From Lophium mytilinum (lineage: Eukaryota > Ascomycota > Dothideomycetes > Mytilinidiales > Mytilinidiaceae): DNA of 64,000 bases. The translations under genes and the position numbers were made by a program. The stretch is taken from positions 1,211,032-1,275,031 of the forward strand of contig MU004182.1 in the NCBI GenBank assembly GCA_010093605.1. The letters are read 5' to 3'. This document shows positions 61,020-64,000 of the stretch, one piece after another (positions within the stretch are counted from its first letter, which is position 1; each line of letters starts with the position of its first letter). A model generated the notes under the pieces. It was not told where the DNA came from, searched no databases, and saw nothing but the letters and a program-made list of their open reading frames with translations.

Positions 61020-63090
61020 AGACCTTTATGCTTCTCCATCGTGAGCGGACAAGATGCGCATTGAAACTGGGGCTGCATTTTTTATGGGCCATGCCAAGAG
61101 GACTAGCTTAACTGATAGTTCTATGAAAACAAACCTATGCACCAAGCTTTCCCACATTCTTCATATATCCGCTACACCCAAATCGCCCCCGTTTTTACAT
61201 CCGAGATGCTCAATAGCAGTCTAAATATGGGCTGTAACTTCATCGGGCAAAAGAGAACGGACCCAACCGCGATTCTAACGCGCTAGTATGTTTCAATTTC
61301 AATCAGACATTACAGACCACCTCCGACAATACTATGTGACTGGCAAAGCAATAAATACTCACCTTACTCAGGGTTTTCCAACCCCCCTGCTACGCAGAGG
61401 GGTTTCAAGACCAACGGCTTATAACAACCGTTCTCGACTTTTTTAGACACTTGAAAGACGCCAGACAGTGTTGAAAAGACGGCAAGGAGTACGAAAACAC
61501 ATGTCAAATTCAAGAGCCGAGCAGAACCTGTCGCGACGGGTGGTTGAACTCTGCCCCTTTCAATTCACTCCCTCAAACTCTTTACGTCGTGCTCGAATCG
61601 TGCATAATGTCCCAGGACACCTCAAACGCCGCTTTTACACAGATATTTCACTAAAGATACCTCTCAGATTCCAGAGTAGCGCAATACCATCCCTGAAATA
61701 CGCTCCAATCAGACCCCTTCTAATTCATGAACTACAATTCTTTACGTCCCATTTATCTCCCCTTCAACTCCACGAAGCCACTCGAACGCCGCTCTCAAGC
61801 ACGCAAGTCTCTTAAGAAAACGTCTCGAATTCAACCGCAGAGAATTCGTTTCTTAGACAGGAGCTCAATCTCGCAGCTGGGCACACACCGTTTGGCACTC
61901 GTTTAGCACTGCTTGGGGTACTTCTACCGGCTCTTAGAAAAGCCCCATGATGTAAAGATTTACAGCTTGAAAATTGAGCTGTCTATTGACTGCCTAGCTA
62001 CTTCGTAACTGGGCTGCTCCCTGCAGTGGTATCAAGCGAGTAAGAGAGGAGCTTTTGTAGAGAGATTTTCAATGTGCTGGAAGTTATGGCGAGAAATATG
62101 ATGTAAGTTCGGCGCAGTGGATATTAGACTGCCTCTTGACTAGCCGGCGACACACTAGCTGAGCTACTCCTTACAGGGGTGAGGAGCGAACAAGAGTGGC
62201 GCGTTTGTAGAGAGATTTCAATGTGCTGGAAGTTATAGCATGTTCGTGTAATGTAATTTTGAGGCAGTGGAAATCGAACTACCTCTTAGCTTGCCAGCGA
62301 CACACTAGCTGGGCTACTCCTTACAGTGGTGTCAAGCGAGCGATAGGGAAGCTTTTATAGAGGTATATCTAAGGCGCTGAAATTCATGGCATATTCATGT
62401 GATGTAAAATTTGAAGCTGTGGAAATCAGACTACCTTTTGGCCGACCGGCTATACTCTAGCTGGGCTGCTTCTTACAGTAGCGAGGGGCGAGCAAGAGTG
62501 AAGGTTGAGTAGGGCAATATGCAATGTGCTAGAACTCATAGAATGTTTATATGATGTAAATTTAATGCAGTGGAAATCTGATTACCTCTTGACTGGCCGG
62601 GTAACCGCTCGCTGGAACACTCCTCACATTGGTAAGAAGTGAGCAAGAGTAGAGCTCGAGCAGTGGCATACCCGTGTACACTGACTTATGACATATGATG
62701 CTATATCAAAATCTGCGTACACTTTGTGGCGGTTGCGTGGGGAGATCTTATGCACTCAGGGATGCGAAGAAATAATGCTTCTACTTTTTTTTGAATATTC
62801 ATAGATGACACCGTCTGAGGTGGCCTGGCAGAGTCTTAGGATGCTCCAAACGATTCACTTACGCCTACTTCAGTTTTTTCGAAAATGCATCAGGGGACCT
62901 CAGACCGTGGCACCCAGGTGTACGCAGAACTGTTGCAGATGGAATTTATCGTTTTTGGTATTATTCCCGAGCCTCTTTGATAATTCGAGGGTCTCGTTAG
63001 CTAACGCCGTGTGTCTTTATAACAGACACCATGTGAATTAACTCTCCGCAGTGTGAGCCATTTCAGAAACCATTCCCAGAAGCCATCTCC
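61020..63090. other. Gene-poor region with repeat array
   Basis: No protein gene is recognised. A GC hairpin (AACCCCCCTGC ... GCAGAGGGGTT) lies near 61380-61405, frames at 61468-61815 have no known content, and a diverged tandem array occupies about 61975-62665. The right end is the 3' flank of the SmD1 gene. Confidence 0.5.
61975..62665 (-). repeat. Diverged tandem array, about 4.5 units of roughly 145-160 bases
   Basis: Recurrent blocks in order are GACACACTAGCTGGGCTACTCCTTACAG, GCGAGCAAGAGT, CAATGTGCTGGAAGTTATAGCAT, GTGATGTAA and GCAGTGGAAATCAGACTACCTCTTG, with many substitutions between units. The reverse complement of a unit aligns with the direct repeats that flank the BTB gene at 36 kb, so it is the same repeat family in opposite orientation. 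Units have no coding sense. Confidence 0.75.
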
Positions 63091-63757
63091 TCAGAAGCCA
63101 CGTCCTCCACCGCGTCCACGCCCCCGGCCACCTCCGCCACCGCGACCACCACCCCGTCCTCCCCTGGGACCACCACGGCCGCCTCGTCCTCCCCTGTCAG
63201 CTGCCTCCTTCCGCGCCTTGTTCTTCGGTTTCGGCTGATCGTCCACGAGCAGCGTGTCTAGTGGGAGACTGTCGGGTAGGATGAAGTATCGGATGGTTGA
63301 GCCGCGTAGATTAATGGAATCGAGGGCGACTGGCTCACGGCCTTTCTGCGTCATTTTGACGGTTCGGAGGGCGGTGTTCATCTGAGGCGTAACAGAAGCG
63401 ATAGTGCCGTGGATGACAGTTCCTATAAACGCGGTTAGTCGCGCCGACACATCCAAAAGCCTTTACCTGAACAGGATTCGCTAGATTATATTAGTTGCCC
63501 ATGCGCTAGGCCTCGAGGTTGCGACCAAGGGCAGAACTGAAAGGTCCGGGAAACAAGTGGGCAGAAGACATGATAGAGCAGTATTACCATTCTTCAGTTC
63601 AATCGTGACTGTTTCGTTCGCGCACTTCATCAGGAATCTGAACACCAGAGTCGTCAGTCACAATTCGCATGTCGGCGGGGGAAGCCTGGGGTAGAAAGCT
63701 CAGCTTGGGCGCCGCCTATGGAACAGCAGAGTGGGTAACTTGCCGTACGAGCTTCAT
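63091..63757 (-). CDS. SMD1: Small nuclear ribonucleoprotein Sm D1
   Basis: Three exons (63757-63744, 63637-63588, 63422-63091) give 131 residues. The protein starts [22 protein letters not shown], continues with the Sm1 motif ending [19 protein letters not shown] and the Sm2 motif [20 protein letters not shown], and ends with a Gly/Arg tail of about 35 residues, the usual target of arginine methylation. It is a core ring subunit of the spliceosomal snRNPs. The first coding exon is only 14 bases and its intron has a GC donor (CG|GCAAGT) with a CAG acceptor; no GT donor would keep the conserved MKLVRF reading. The second intron is 165 bases. All conserved Sm residues are present. Confidence 0.95.
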
Positions 63758-64000
63758 GGTGACCTCTACTTCTCTTCGAAGCTCTTCTCGTCCTCGCGGA
63801 GTGGTGTTTTGGTTGTGTGATGGAGGTGAGGGCGGTGTGGTGAGGTGGAGGGGAGCTTGCGCGAGAGTCGCGGTGATTTTGATGTTGGCGGGTCGGGTGG
63901 TATTTTATCCGGTTATAGATTAGCGTGGTGAGTCACTAGTATATTACAGTCTTCACCACGCTCCGCGATATTCAATGCAACAACATTTAGGTTGGTAGGG
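63758..64000. other. SmD1 upstream region to window end
   Basis: The 5' leader and probable promoter of the SmD1 gene. No other gene is seen. Confidence 0.4.

Noticed and set aside
61975-62665. CRISPR-like array
   Set aside because: Units are 145-160 bases, heavily diverged and lack short constant repeats with unique spacers; the genome is eukaryotic.

Overview
The window is nuclear DNA of a filamentous ascomycete (Pezizomycotina, most likely Dothideomycetes; the class is an inference). Genes lie on both strands and are interrupted by short GT-AG introns of about 45-65 bases with CTAAC/CTGAC-type branch sites. There is a HET-domain gene, a Zn2Cys6 regulator and several small fungal BTB genes. 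One AT-rich, stop-riddled transposon block shows the C-to-T pattern expected of repeat-induced point mutation (RIP).

Layout. 1-2.4 kb: 3' part of a conserved fungal gene (DUF8004-like). 4.2-7.1 kb: a MARVEL membrane protein and a maleylacetate reductase. 8.8-13.1 kb: a HET gene, a conserved unknown gene and a possible gene relic. 13.3-17.6 kb: a CSC1/OSCA channel gene diverging from a homocysteine S-methyltransferase. 18-20.2 kb: a dead BTB gene next to a live one. 21.4-26.3 kb: an MFS transporter followed by a Zn2Cys6 factor. 26.6-32.6 kb: a Ulp1-like protease, a BTB gene, a DJ-1/PfpI protein and a PARP-like ADP-ribosyltransferase. 34-36.8 kb: an M20 peptidase, a BTB relic, and an intact BTB gene between two diverged direct repeats. 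37.2-44.1 kb: DNA polymerase epsilon catalytic subunit. 44.4-48.5 kb: a degraded Tc1/mariner (pogo/Fot1-type) element with terminal inverted repeats, a TA target duplication and nested insertions. 48.7-51.9 kb: COX20, a conserved unknown gene and a microbial-type PARG. 52.7-53.9 kb: a multiply broken membrane-protein gene. 55.5-60.1 kb: an O-methyltransferase and a TauD-type dioxygenase. 58.0 and 60.9 kb: two proline tRNA genes. 62 kb: a diverged tandem array. 63.1-63.8 kb: SmD1.

The most striking observation is in the two tRNA-Pro genes (AGG and TGG). Each carries the normal small anticodon-loop intron and also a second insertion of 55 or 53 bases in the variable-loop/T-stem region. Each insertion begins GTAAGC or GTGAGT, contains CTAAC and ends CAG. 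Removing it exactly restores a perfect cloverleaf. These look like spliceosomal introns inside RNA polymerase III genes.

A second theme is turnover of a BTB gene family: three intact copies, one copy with three nonsense codons and one short relic. A repeat family flanks one intact copy and recurs as a tandem array at 62 kb. Most other genes are unrelated housekeeping or accessory genes. Only the MFS/Zn2Cys6 pair looks like a plausible functional neighbourhood.
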